Source: Caryophanales bacterium UBA1188 (GTDB taxonomy: Bacteria > Bacillota_I > Bacilli_A > Izemoplasmatales > UBA1188). From it: DNA of 64,000 nucleotides. Location: contig DBYK01000003.1 of assembly GCA_002310135.1 (NCBI GenBank), positions 62,001 to 126,000 of the forward strand, read 5' to 3'. The notes beneath the pieces were generated by a model that was given only the letters and a program-made list of their open reading frames with translations, searched no databases and had not been told where the DNA came from. Shown here piece after piece: positions 43,961 to 53,418 of the stretch. Numbering within the stretch: position 1 is the first letter of the stretch; the number at the start of each line of letters is the position of its first letter. The translations under genes were made by a program, and so were the position numbers.

Positions 43961-44875
43961 TTATTTTTCAAACAATTTTGGCATAAAATTTGAAATAAAT
44001 GTTTTATTTTTAAGATAATTTAGATGTTTTAAATTATCACTTAAAAATGAAAGTCTAAAACTGACTAATTCTTGAGAATTATATTCATTCTTTTTATCTA
44101 TACCACCATATTTTTTGTCTCCTAAAATTGGGTGATTATAGAATGATAAGTGCGCTCTTATTTGATGAGTTCTACCAGTTAAGAGTTCAACTAACACTAA
44201 AGATAAATTCTTCTTTTCTTCTAAAACTTTGTATTTTGTAATTATTTCTTTAAATCCATCCATTTTATTATGGCTTATAATCGCCTTATTATTCTTTTCA
44301 TCGAATGAATAATAATCTTTTAGTACATCTTCTTTTTTAATAAATTTATTCAAAAATATTCCTAAATATTCTTTTTTAATTTCATTCTTTTCCATCAAAT
44401 CTTTAATTACATTAAGTGTTTCTTTATTCTTAGCGAACAATACTAAACCAACAGTATTAGTATCAATTCTATTGATTAGTGCTGGTTTAAATTCTTTTTC
44501 TCTTGATGGAATATATTCTCCCTTATTTATTAAATATTTAATAACTTGGTCTAATAGATTGTTGTGATTGTCTTTAGATGCACTATGAACTAAAACACCT
44601 TTTTTCTTATCAACTACTAATAAATTATTATCTTCATAAATGACTGAAAATGGAATATTTATAATTTCTTCTTTAAACATTTCATCACTTAAATAAATAT
44701 TTATAACATCATTTTCATTTAAGATAATTTTATAATCATTTGGATGCTTATTATTAACTTTTACAAGTTTCTTTCTTTTCATCAACAAAAGAAATGTTTT
44801 ATTAACATTTATTTTTAAACTTATAAACTTTTCTAAAGTAATTCCTTTTTCTTGATTAATTATATAAGATTTCAT
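43961..44875 (-). CDS. RluA-family pseudouridine synthase (second copy)
   Basis: A 304-residue pseudouridine synthase. N-terminal S4-like segment (residues ~10-70), then the catalytic motif NRIDTNTVGLVLFAKN, in which Val replaces the usual Ser of TSG, and the C-terminal GRTHQIRAHLSFYNHPILGD. The ATG at 44875 has no Shine-Dalgarno but is 6 bases after a TATAAT, so the mRNA may be leaderless. A TTG 18 bases upstream is in frame but lies inside the -10 region. It follows the rhaA terminator and is transcribed alone. Confidence 0.88.
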   Translation of the reverse strand: MKSYIINQEKGITLEKFISLKINVNKTFLLLMKRKKLVKVNNKHPNDYKIILNENDVINIYLSDEMFKEEIINIPFSVIYEDNNLLVVDKKKGVLVHSASKDNHNNLLDQVIKYLINKGEYIPSREKEFKPALINRIDTNTVGLVLFAKNKETLNVIKDLMEKNEIKKEYLGIFLNKFIKKEDVLKDYYSFDEKNNKAIISHNKMDGFKEIITKYKVLEEKKNLSLVLVELLTGRTHQIRAHLSFYNHPILGDKKYGGIDKKNEYNSQELVSFRLSFLSDNLKHLNYLKNKTFISNFMPKLFEK

Positions 44876-44881
44876 GAGAAT

Positions 44882-44887
44882 ATTATA
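44882..44887 (-). promoter_or_regulatory. -10 element of a probable leaderless pseudouridine synthase transcript
   Basis: TATAAT on the minus strand, 6 bases before the ATG at 44875. It lies between the rhaA terminator and the gene, leaving no room for a leader with a ribosome binding site. Confidence 0.5.
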
Positions 44888-44905
44888 AGACAAATCATAA
44901 AATAA

Positions 44906-44925
44906 AAAAAGAGTTAACTCTTTTT
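44906..44925 (-). terminator. Terminator of the rhamnoside operon
   Basis: A 20-base perfect palindrome (AAAAAGAGTTAACTCTTTTT) 5 bases after the rhaA stop, with more U on the minus strand. It ends the long operon that starts near 60.3 kb. Confidence 0.75.
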
Positions 44926-44930
44926 AGAAG

Positions 44931-46163
44931 TTATGCTCTTTTCTTTAATACTTTTTCTTCATAATCTAGTACATCTATGTACCAATTTTCTTCAGATAAA
45001 TATCCGTTTTCGCTTAGGAAATCATACCAAATTTCTTGCCATGGAAGAGTTTTAATTTCTTCTTCTAAAGCTAAGACTTTTGTGTGATCAGCATTATCTT
45101 GTGCTTCTTTTAATAGATTCCATGGTGTAAGCATTGCTTTAAGGAGTGCTTTTTGCATATTTCTTGTTCCAATTATTATTGCTGCTACTCTATTGATTGA
45201 GCCATCAAAATAATCAAGTGCAAGGTAAGTTCTATCAAGTGCATTGCATTTTACAAGTTCATCAGCAACATCTTGGAGTTTATCATCAAGTTTAATCACA
45301 TGATCACTATCCCATCTTACAGGTCTTGATACATGGAATGCAATTTTATCATTAAATAAAAGCATTGATGAAATTTTATCCGCAACTATTTCGCCTTCAT
45401 GGAAATGACCAGTATCTAAAAGACATAAAAGGTTATTCTTTAAAGCATAATTTAAATAAAATTCATGAGAACCAACTGTATAAGATTCTAAACCTATACC
45501 GAATACCTTAGATTCAACTGATACATCTACTAAGTTTTTATCAAATTTGTATTCTAATATCTTATCTAGAGACTCTTTTAATCTTTTTCTTGGACCAATT
45601 CTATCTGCTGGAACTTCTTTTAATCCATCTGGAATCCAAATATTGCATAAACTCTTAATTCCTAGTTCTTTTCCAAAATATTCAGATATTTTAATAGAAT
45701 TAATGCAGTGTTCTATCCAATAATCTCTAACTTCTTTTATAGGTGATGATAAACTTAGACCATCTTTTAACCAACTAGATGAGAATACTGTTGGGTTGAA
45801 ATCAAGGCCAAGTGCTCTTTCTTTTGCATATTTTACCCAAGGTTCAAATTGATGAGGAGTAATAAATCTCCTATCGACTACATCTTGTGCTTGATAAATT
45901 GCATGAAGATTAATCTTTTTCTTTCCTGGAATATGCATTAATGCTTTATCTAAATCAGAAGTTAATTCAGAAAAGTTTCTAGCCTTTCCTATATAATCAC
46001 CAGTTGATTGAATTCCTCCTGTTAGATTCCCTTTAGATTCGAAGCCTGATACATCATCTAATTGCCAACAATGAATAGATATTGTAGTGTTTGCTAAATC
46101 TTTTTTAGCTTTTTCAACATCAATTCCGTAATGTTTAAATATTTCATTTGCATTATATTTCAT
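44931..46163 (-). CDS. rhaA: L-rhamnose isomerase
   Basis: A 410-residue isomerase that converts L-rhamnose to L-rhamnulose in the cytoplasm. Family motifs are ISIHCWQLDDVSGFE and GGIQSTGDYIGKARNFSEL, NIWIPDGLKEVPADRIGPR, FGIGLESYTVGSHEFYLNYA, LLDTGHFHEGEIVADKISS and FHVSRPVRWDSDHVI, including the metal-binding Glu, Asp and His residues. It follows rhaB by one base, with the GGAG ribosome binding site inside the rhaB end. Length matches RhaA (~419). Confidence 0.97.
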   Translation of the reverse strand: MKYNANEIFKHYGIDVEKAKKDLANTTISIHCWQLDDVSGFESKGNLTGGIQSTGDYIGKARNFSELTSDLDKALMHIPGKKKINLHAIYQAQDVVDRRFITPHQFEPWVKYAKERALGLDFNPTVFSSSWLKDGLSLSSPIKEVRDYWIEHCINSIKISEYFGKELGIKSLCNIWIPDGLKEVPADRIGPRKRLKESLDKILEYKFDKNLVDVSVESKVFGIGLESYTVGSHEFYLNYALKNNLLCLLDTGHFHEGEIVADKISSMLLFNDKIAFHVSRPVRWDSDHVIKLDDKLQDVADELVKCNALDRTYLALDYFDGSINRVAAIIIGTRNMQKALLKAMLTPWNLLKEAQDNADHTKVLALEEEIKTLPWQEIWYDFLSENGYLSEENWYIDVLDYEEKVLKKRA

Positions 46164-46164
46164 A

Positions 46165-47472
46165 TTAATTCTCCATTTGAACTTTTAAATTACCAATTGC
46201 GGTTGCCTCAATAGGTATAGATATAATTTCTTTCTTAGTATATTCTTCAGTAAGCTCATTCATGAGCTTATTCTTAGCCCCTCCCCCAACAATATATAAG
46301 GTGTTGAATTTCTTTTTAACTATTCTTTCAAGTTCATTTAAGGCTATTTTATAAGAATACGCTAAAGATCTATATGTTGTACCTATTATATCTTCTTTAG
46401 TCTTAGGGATTAAAGAACCTATATCTTTGAAATAATTGATTATTTCTTTACTCATAGATTTTGGAGATAAAAATCTCGAATCATTGACATCAAATATTCC
46501 AGGGAAAGTATTAACTCTTCCAATATTTGCCATTTCAACGAAATCCATATCATCAAATTCTTTTCTTAAACATTGAGTTATCCAAAGTCCCATAATGTTC
46601 TTTTGGAATCTTATATAATCTTTTCCATATTCATTAGAATAATTTGCATCCATAGCATCATATGATGTGATAGCTTTATCTATCTTTAAGCCAAGAAGAC
46701 TCCAAGTACCACTTGAGATATATGGAGCATTCTTTTTAAAAGGTATGCCTTCAACCGCAGATGCAGTATCATGAGTTGCACAAAAAACTACATTAGTATT
46801 TCCGTTAACCTCATCAATAATTTCTTGTTTGAATTTACCTAATAATGTTTTTGGTTTATGTAATTCTTTGAATAATTCTTTTTTAAGTCCAAGAGTATCT
46901 ATTATATAACTAGAATAATCGTTTGTACTCGCATCTAAAAGTCCAGTTGTTGATGCATTGGTGTATTCGTGCATTTTAACACCAGTTAATTTATACATAA
47001 GATATTCAGGAATCATCAAATAATCTGTTGCATTTTCAAGTCTTCCTTTAATCTTATCATAATAAAGTTGATAAATTGTGTTGAATTCTTGAAATTGAAT
47101 TCCAGTAATCTCATATAATTTTTTAAATGGAATTATTTCGTGCACTAGATTAATAGATTCATTAGTTCTTGTGTCTCTATATGCATAGCATGGATATATG
47201 ACTTCATCATTATTAAGCAAGACATAGTCAACTGCCCAAGTATCTATTGACATGGATTCAATAGTTGGATATTTTTTGAAAGCTTCTTTAATGCCTTCTT
47301 TAACTTCAAAGAATAAGTTATCTATATCCCATACTAAATGACCATCTACAAGTTTATTTTCATTTTTAAACCTATAGACTTCATCTGTCTCTATTAAGCC
47401 TTTTTTATTGTAGTAACCTATGATGTGTCTTCCACTTGAGGCTCCTATATCGATTGCTAAATAATATTTCAT
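46165..47472 (-). CDS. rhaB: Rhamnulokinase, C-terminally short
   Basis: A 435-residue FGGY-family sugar kinase that phosphorylates L-rhamnulose. Visible motifs are LAIDIGASSGRHIIGYYN, SIDTWAVDYVLLNN, CYAYRDTRTNES, VVFCATHDTASAVEGIP and SSGTWSLLGLKI, then LYIVGGGAKNKLMNELT. The protein stops at ATAIGNLKVQMEN, where homologs usually continue 30-50 residues (a helical cap ending the FGGY C-domain). The active-site residues precede this point. It lies 10 bases after the rhamnosidase and one base before rhaA. Confidence 0.93.
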   Translation of the reverse strand: MKYYLAIDIGASSGRHIIGYYNKKGLIETDEVYRFKNENKLVDGHLVWDIDNLFFEVKEGIKEAFKKYPTIESMSIDTWAVDYVLLNNDEVIYPCYAYRDTRTNESINLVHEIIPFKKLYEITGIQFQEFNTIYQLYYDKIKGRLENATDYLMIPEYLMYKLTGVKMHEYTNASTTGLLDASTNDYSSYIIDTLGLKKELFKELHKPKTLLGKFKQEIIDEVNGNTNVVFCATHDTASAVEGIPFKKNAPYISSGTWSLLGLKIDKAITSYDAMDANYSNEYGKDYIRFQKNIMGLWITQCLRKEFDDMDFVEMANIGRVNTFPGIFDVNDSRFLSPKSMSKEIINYFKDIGSLIPKTKEDIIGTTYRSLAYSYKIALNELERIVKKKFNTLYIVGGGAKNKLMNELTEEYTKKEIISIPIEATAIGNLKVQMEN

Positions 47473-47482
47473 ATATCACCTT

Positions 47483-50020
47483 TTATAAATCAACACTGAA
47501 TGAATAATCACCACTACCTATATTTTCAACTTTACCATTAGGTAAAGTTATTTCACCACTTGTACCAAAAGGTGCACTTATTGACATAGTTAATTTCTTA
47601 TTATCAATCTTCCATTCTGCTTTAATTATACCATATGGAGTTTTAGTTTCGCCCTTAGCATATTTTAAATCTCCACCAAGAATTGGTTTAAATCTAAATG
47701 TTTCATATCCACCAGTTAATGCTTCAAGGCCAAGCACTCTTGTGTATAGGAAATTACCTACTGCACCAAGAGCATAGTGGTTAAATGATACCATTCCACC
47801 AGTTCCATCTTCATTAGCAAAATTGAGACTTCCATCAGCTTTTAAAGCATCCCATCTTTCCCAAGTTGTTGTACCGCCAGCTTTTACTTCAAAAAGCCAT
47901 CCTGGACATTTTTCATTAAGAAGCATCTTATATGCGATATCTTCTCTACCGTTATCAGCTAAAGCAAATAAGATAAATGGTGTACCAGGAAAACCAGTAT
48001 GAACTGTGTAATCATCTTTTTCAATAATCTTAATTAAATTATTTAATGCATTTTCTTTATTTTCTTCTTTAAACATTCCATGAGCAAGTGATAAAACATA
48101 TGCAGTTTCAAACTCATATTTAATCTTACCAGCTCCATCAGTTAAGATAGATTCGAAAGCATCAGATACTTTTAAGAATAAATCATTATAATAGATAGAA
48201 TCTTCTTCTTTTCCTAATATTTTAGCGATTTTCGAGAGTAATCTTGAAGTATTAGCTAGTGAGCAAGTCGCAGTCCATTTATGACGTTTTTGCCACTCAG
48301 CCATTGAATCAACTCCAGGTACTACCCAGTCACCAAAGTGAATCATATTTAGAGTATGCCAAATATATCTATGTTTACCAAATGAAAGCATATTAGCCCA
48401 TCCAAGGCAAGCCTTGCTATATTTCTTCATCATCTCATAGTTATCTTCTAATAGTTTTATATCTCCTGTTTGATAATAAAGAGCAAGTGGGACAAATATA
48501 CATGCATCTCCCCAATAATCACATGCAACATGAGGCATTGTGAGTGGGAAGCCATAGCCATGAGATGGAATGATATTAGGGAATCCTCCACCTTTATTTT
48601 GTTCTACTCTCATATCTTTTAACCATTTCTCTAAGAAACGTTTAACATCAAAATTATAACAAGCAGTTTCACTGAAGAGTCCTATATCTCCAGTCCAACC
48701 CATTCTTTCATCTCTTTGTGGACAATCAGTTGGGATATCTACAAAATTAGATTTTGCACTCCAACAAATGTTTTGTTGAAGCTTGTTAATGTCTTGATTA
48801 GAGCATTCGAATTTACCTATTTCATTAACAGTTGAATATATTGCGTGAGCTTTGATTTCTATATCATCTTTTTCAACTCCAGTTACGCCAATATATCTAA
48901 ATCCCATATAAGTGAATGATGGAATATAAGTTTGTTCTCCATCTTTCATTGTATATTCTATAGTTGCTTTAGCGCTTCTTAAAAGCCTTAGGCATAATTC
49001 ATCTTTAAATAATACTTCAGCGTGGTGAATTATAACTTTTTCTCCAGCTTTACCATTTTTGATTTTTAATTCTACTACACCTGAGAAGTTTTGACCGAAA
49101 TCATATATAAGTTCACCTTTAGGTGATTTATTAATAGATATTGGGTTAAATTCTTCATGAAGTCTAACAACTTCACCATATTGATATAATAGTTTTTTTG
49201 GTTCAGTCTTTGGTTTTTCTATTGAAGCATTATGGAAAGATGATGCTTCTTTTCTTGCATCAAATGATTCACCATCATAAAGATCAGCAACTTCAAACTC
49301 TGTATCAGTAGTTACAAGCCAACTTTCATCTGATGGAATAATTTCTACATTTCCATCTTCATATTCATATCTAACTTCAAGTTTTAGCGCTTGTCTATTT
49401 GCGGTAATTTTATTGTATCTTCCATATGTGAAACTACCAACAGCCCAACCACCAGCAACATAAGCATCTAACTTTATATCATCTTTTGCATATTCTGTGA
49501 TATCAAAAGCTTGATATTGAAGCTGTTCTTTATATGTTGTAAAGCCAGGATTGAAATAATCATTATCGATTCTTTTTCCGTTGATCTTTAAGAAATACCA
49601 ACCAAGTGCAGTTGATAAGATTAACACTCTTTTTGCATTTTTCTTTTCAAGATTTTTTCTAAATAACATCACTTTAGGAGATGCTTTGCCTTTAAATTCA
49701 TACGTTCCATCAGTAATCCATTTTCCTTGAAATGGAGTTAACACTTTTAGAGTTTCAAATGATGTATTTGCCTTCGCAACTTCACCATAAATATCTGTTG
49801 CTTCTATACTTACTTCATATTTAGTAAATGGTTCTAGAGGTCCATCATAATGAACTATTTGTGACTCTACTTCTTTTTCCCAATCATTTACTTTTACTAA
49901 TACCTTTTTAATTTTATTATTATTTTTATCGCTTTCAAAAGAGAAGCCAATTGTAGGCTTCTCATCTAAAAACTTTAATTCTTTACAATTATTAATTAAG
50001 AGTTCATTTATTTTTAACAT
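47483..50020 (-). CDS. GH78 alpha-L-rhamnosidase
   Basis: An 845-residue GH78 enzyme that removes terminal L-rhamnose from glycosides. No signal peptide is present, so it is probably cytoplasmic. N-terminal beta-domains are at ~1-330; the (alpha/alpha)6 barrel at ~400-750 contains FVDIPTDCPQRDERMGWTGD, where the catalytic Asp/Glu residues of GH78 lie, and GFPGTPFILFALADN and TTTWERWDAL. The C-terminal beta-sandwich starts with GYETFRFKPILGGDLKYAKG. It is 10 bases upstream of rhaB. Intracellular location implies uptake of rhamnosides, yet no transporter is seen. Confidence 0.93.
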   Translation of the reverse strand: MLKINELLINNCKELKFLDEKPTIGFSFESDKNNNKIKKVLVKVNDWEKEVESQIVHYDGPLEPFTKYEVSIEATDIYGEVAKANTSFETLKVLTPFQGKWITDGTYEFKGKASPKVMLFRKNLEKKNAKRVLILSTALGWYFLKINGKRIDNDYFNPGFTTYKEQLQYQAFDITEYAKDDIKLDAYVAGGWAVGSFTYGRYNKITANRQALKLEVRYEYEDGNVEIIPSDESWLVTTDTEFEVADLYDGESFDARKEASSFHNASIEKPKTEPKKLLYQYGEVVRLHEEFNPISINKSPKGELIYDFGQNFSGVVELKIKNGKAGEKVIIHHAEVLFKDELCLRLLRSAKATIEYTMKDGEQTYIPSFTYMGFRYIGVTGVEKDDIEIKAHAIYSTVNEIGKFECSNQDINKLQQNICWSAKSNFVDIPTDCPQRDERMGWTGDIGLFSETACYNFDVKRFLEKWLKDMRVEQNKGGGFPNIIPSHGYGFPLTMPHVACDYWGDACIFVPLALYYQTGDIKLLEDNYEMMKKYSKACLGWANMLSFGKHRYIWHTLNMIHFGDWVVPGVDSMAEWQKRHKWTATCSLANTSRLLSKIAKILGKEEDSIYYNDLFLKVSDAFESILTDGAGKIKYEFETAYVLSLAHGMFKEENKENALNNLIKIIEKDDYTVHTGFPGTPFILFALADNGREDIAYKMLLNEKCPGWLFEVKAGGTTTWERWDALKADGSLNFANEDGTGGMVSFNHYALGAVGNFLYTRVLGLEALTGGYETFRFKPILGGDLKYAKGETKTPYGIIKAEWKIDNKKLTMSISAPFGTSGEITLPNGKVENIGSGDYSFSVDL

Positions 50021-50032
50021 ATATGAATCTCC

Positions 50033-52987
50033 TTATACTTCTTTTTTGAATGTAGAAATAACTAACATTGTAGTTGAACCAATTGCGAGTAATCCAAACA
50101 CAACATTTAATGCAATTACAAGGCTTTCCCACCAAGTTAAGATTCTTACGAATCTTGTTGATGCTGAGAATCCATTTAATGATGCACTATAATTTGCAAA
50201 GATATAAAGCATTCTATGTGTTGCTTCTCTAATCTTGTTTGCAAATGTTGGAGATGACATCCATTGTGAGAGTTCAGAATCACTACCTGCTCCTAAGAAG
50301 CAGTCAGTACCATTCATAAATCCATCATCATAAGTCATGAACATACCAGCATTTGAGTCAGCCATATCTGTTAAAGCATAACCATCAAAGCCCCATTCAC
50401 TTCTTAAAATTGTATACATGAGTTCTGGAGATGCACTTGTCCAAATTGTACCAATTCTATTAAATGATGTCATTATTGCATGTGAATTTCCTGCAAGATC
50501 ATAATTGGCATTTGCTTGTCTTAGTGACCATTCCCATGGTAATAAATAGATTTCACGTGCAGATTGTTCATTAAGCCAAATATTAATACCATTTCTATGT
50601 GATTCCTCATCGTTTAGAATCCAGTGCTTGATATGACATACTACACCTTGTTCTTGAATAGCTAGTGTTTCAATAGTTGATGCAACTGCACTTAAAATTG
50701 GATCTTCTGAATAATATTCACTATTTCTACCACTAAATTGACATCTATGAATATTTAAACCAGGTGCATATAGACCATGTAAATTTTGTAATCTAGCATC
50801 TGCGGCTATTGCAGTACCAACTTTTTCATATAAGTCAGTATTGAATGTAGATGCGATAATACCTTCACTTGGCATAGATGAATAATCATATGGAGAATGG
50901 CTTACACCATAAGGGCCATCATCTTCATCTGTCATTGGTTTCATAATAGATTGAATTGCAGGAGTGATACCGATACAACCAGTTACGAATTGTTGCATTT
51001 CACCTTCTTCAATTTGATCTAAGACTTTATCCCAATCTGCATCACCATATGCTTTTCCTCTCATTTGGATGAGTGTCATACCATTTGATTCACCAAATTT
51101 AGGCATTGCACTTCCATCTTCTGTGATTGCTTTATGACTTGAAATATCATATCTCATCTTATCTGTATCTACAGATAAACTTATAGCTTCTTTAGGAAAT
51201 GTTTGAGTCCAGTCATATCTTGAAACATAAGTTACAGTTTCAGGATTATCGAATCCATCATATCTATTAGGGTCAGCGAAATCTAATTGGTTAGTTACTT
51301 GATAACCTGTTTCACTAGTAACACTATATGTGTAATCATCAAATTCATCTTGTTCTAAAGCGAGAGAAGCTAATTCTTTGTTACCTTCACCTACCATACG
51401 GCTTAAAGCATAAGTTTCACCATTATCTCTCTTTAACATAATGATATTATTTAAAGCATCATGAGCGTTTTTACCTACAGCTAAATAATAATCTCCTTCT
51501 TCTAAGATGTAAGTCATTGCGCCATAAGCATCATATGATTTGAATAATTCTTTAGATACTTTAATAGTTACAACTTCAAAAGCATTAGGTTCAAGAACTT
51601 GAGTCTTCGCAAAACCAGCGAGTTCTATAGATGCTTTTTCAATATAGTTATTTTCATCATATTCTGTGTATGGTTTTTGCATATACACTTGTACAGTTTC
51701 TTTACCAGCTTTAGTTCCAGTATTAGTAACTTTTACACTTACTGTATAACTCTTATGATCAGCTGATTCTTCTACATTAAAATCACTATATTCAAATGTT
51801 GTATAAGATAAGCCATGACCGAATGTATACGCAACATCATTTGAGTAACTATAATTGCCTACGCCATCTCTATCAGATACATAATCTTCATAACGTGTTT
51901 CGAAATATCTATAACCTACATATATGTTTTCAACATATACGCCATAGTATTTTTGAGTACCATTTAAGTTAATTGCATCTGCGTTTTCATAGACATTTGC
52001 GAAACCATCATTCAATTTCCAATATGCAGTTGCAGGACTATTGAAGTTATTCTTAACATAAGTATCAGATAATCTACCACTAGGATTGATTTTACCAGTT
52101 AAAGCTTTCGCAACAGCTTTTGTACCAGTTCCACCTGGACATCCTATCCACATACATGCATCAATTGATAGTGAATCATCGAATAAGAAATCAGCGCATA
52201 ATGCACAAGCTGAGTTGATTAATACTACAATCTTATCAAGTTTATTTTGAAGCTTGAGTTCAGTTAATTTTTGTAGTATTTCATATTCAGATTGAGTAAG
52301 TGATAAGTATGAGCCATCTCTACCATCACTATATGCGAATGATACATCATCACCTTCACCACTCATTCTTGTAACAACTACTATTGCGGCATCGCTATAT
52401 TCTTCAATACTGCTTTTAGCTTGAAGAGTATATTTTGACCATTCGCATTCATTTGTCTTGAATATTTTATAACCGAGAAGGTCATTCATCGCAAGAACTC
52501 TACCAGTTTTACCTGGGCTAGTTTTATAAAATTCATATAAAACATTATTTACAATTAATCCTTCATCAGTTAAAGCATCTTTGAAATTAACACATTGATT
52601 AGCATAAACTCTTCCTGAACCATGAGTTGAATAGAATGTATCTACTGAACCACTAAGGAGCATTGAAACTCTATTGTTTTCAGATAGAGGTAATGCGTTA
52701 TTTTCGTTCTTGAGAAGTACTAGGCCTTCTCCTTCTATATCCATACATGTTTCTCTACAATAAGCTTCAAGATCAGTTTGATTATCGAACATTAATGGGA
52801 AATAGTTTGTATCAGTTGTATCGTTTTCATCTTGAATAACTTTATAAGTTTGAAGACGAAGTTCAGCATTTATGGTATTTCCTTTACTTACTGCAAGAAT
52901 TGTAAGAGCGATTATTACAGTGAAAGTTGTCAAGAAACCAAGAGCTAATTTTTCCCAAAGTACTTTATTAAATAAATTCTTTTTCAT
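50033..52987 (-). CDS. Membrane-tethered GH3 glycoside hydrolase, permuted domain order
   Basis: A 984-residue GH3 enzyme, a paralog of the 21-kb gene. An N-terminal helix (FLTTFTVIIALTILAV) precedes the GH3 C-type domain (GLVLLKNENNALPLSENNRV) with candidate acid/base in RMSGEGDDVSF. An FnIII-like domain (~415-520) follows, then the barrel last (IHRCQFSGRNSEYYSEDP; KHWILNDEESHR) with nucleophile Asp ~874 in GYALTDMADSN, where Met replaces the usual aromatic residue. The C-terminus has a second helix (SLVIALNVVFGLLAIGSTTM) after WWE. It overlaps the preceding small membrane gene by one base and is 12 bases before the GH78 gene. Confidence 0.9.
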   Translation of the reverse strand: MKKNLFNKVLWEKLALGFLTTFTVIIALTILAVSKGNTINAELRLQTYKVIQDENDTTDTNYFPLMFDNQTDLEAYCRETCMDIEGEGLVLLKNENNALPLSENNRVSMLLSGSVDTFYSTHGSGRVYANQCVNFKDALTDEGLIVNNVLYEFYKTSPGKTGRVLAMNDLLGYKIFKTNECEWSKYTLQAKSSIEEYSDAAIVVVTRMSGEGDDVSFAYSDGRDGSYLSLTQSEYEILQKLTELKLQNKLDKIVVLINSACALCADFLFDDSLSIDACMWIGCPGGTGTKAVAKALTGKINPSGRLSDTYVKNNFNSPATAYWKLNDGFANVYENADAINLNGTQKYYGVYVENIYVGYRYFETRYEDYVSDRDGVGNYSYSNDVAYTFGHGLSYTTFEYSDFNVEESADHKSYTVSVKVTNTGTKAGKETVQVYMQKPYTEYDENNYIEKASIELAGFAKTQVLEPNAFEVVTIKVSKELFKSYDAYGAMTYILEEGDYYLAVGKNAHDALNNIIMLKRDNGETYALSRMVGEGNKELASLALEQDEFDDYTYSVTSETGYQVTNQLDFADPNRYDGFDNPETVTYVSRYDWTQTFPKEAISLSVDTDKMRYDISSHKAITEDGSAMPKFGESNGMTLIQMRGKAYGDADWDKVLDQIEEGEMQQFVTGCIGITPAIQSIMKPMTDEDDGPYGVSHSPYDYSSMPSEGIIASTFNTDLYEKVGTAIAADARLQNLHGLYAPGLNIHRCQFSGRNSEYYSEDPILSAVASTIETLAIQEQGVVCHIKHWILNDEESHRNGINIWLNEQSAREIYLLPWEWSLRQANANYDLAGNSHAIMTSFNRIGTIWTSASPELMYTILRSEWGFDGYALTDMADSNAGMFMTYDDGFMNGTDCFLGAGSDSELSQWMSSPTFANKIREATHRMLYIFANYSASLNGFSASTRFVRILTWWESLVIALNVVFGLLAIGSTTMLVISTFKKEV

Positions 52988-53409
52988 TATTTAGCTTCTC
53001 CTTTCCATTCTCTTTTTCTTTGCATAAATGCGGAAACTATCATTATAATCCATGATAAGAATCCAGTTACCATAAGTAAGATGAAATTAGACATAATTTC
53101 TGGGTTTACTGGGTCAGTCGCAACGAAAACATTAGCGATGAAGTTTGCTTCATATACAGCAAATGTTAAAGAAGACAATAACATCAATAAATAAACAATA
53201 TATTTACCAAATCTTATTTCTTTAACGAATAAACCTAAAGTTAATACTAAAGAAATGATATCTAAGACATAAACAAGAGTTGATGTTTGCATCTTGTTGT
53301 ATTCATTTGCGCCTTTTGTTAAATAGAAAATGAAATGAAGTAGAATACAAATGAATGTTCCACACATAAGGTAATAATGCACCTTTTTTTCTTTAAAGAA
53401 TTCTTTCAT
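52987..53409 (-). CDS. Four-helix membrane protein of the rhamnoside operon
   Basis: A 140-residue protein with four predicted transmembrane helices (YYLMCGTFICILLHFIFYL; LVYVLDIISLVLTLGLFV; IVYLLMLLSSLTFAVYEANF; MSNFILLMVTGFLSWIIMIV). I do not recognise a family. It lies between the lipoprotein and the membrane GH3, overlapping the GH3 start by one base. The first module lacks a counterpart. It may help the GH3 enzyme in the membrane, but nothing in the sequence proves it. Confidence 0.7.
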   Translation of the reverse strand: MKEFFKEKKVHYYLMCGTFICILLHFIFYLTKGANEYNKMQTSTLVYVLDIISLVLTLGLFVKEIRFGKYIVYLLMLLSSLTFAVYEANFIANVFVATDPVNPEIMSNFILLMVTGFLSWIIMIVSAFMQRKREWKGEAK

Positions 53410-53418
53410 ATATTACTC

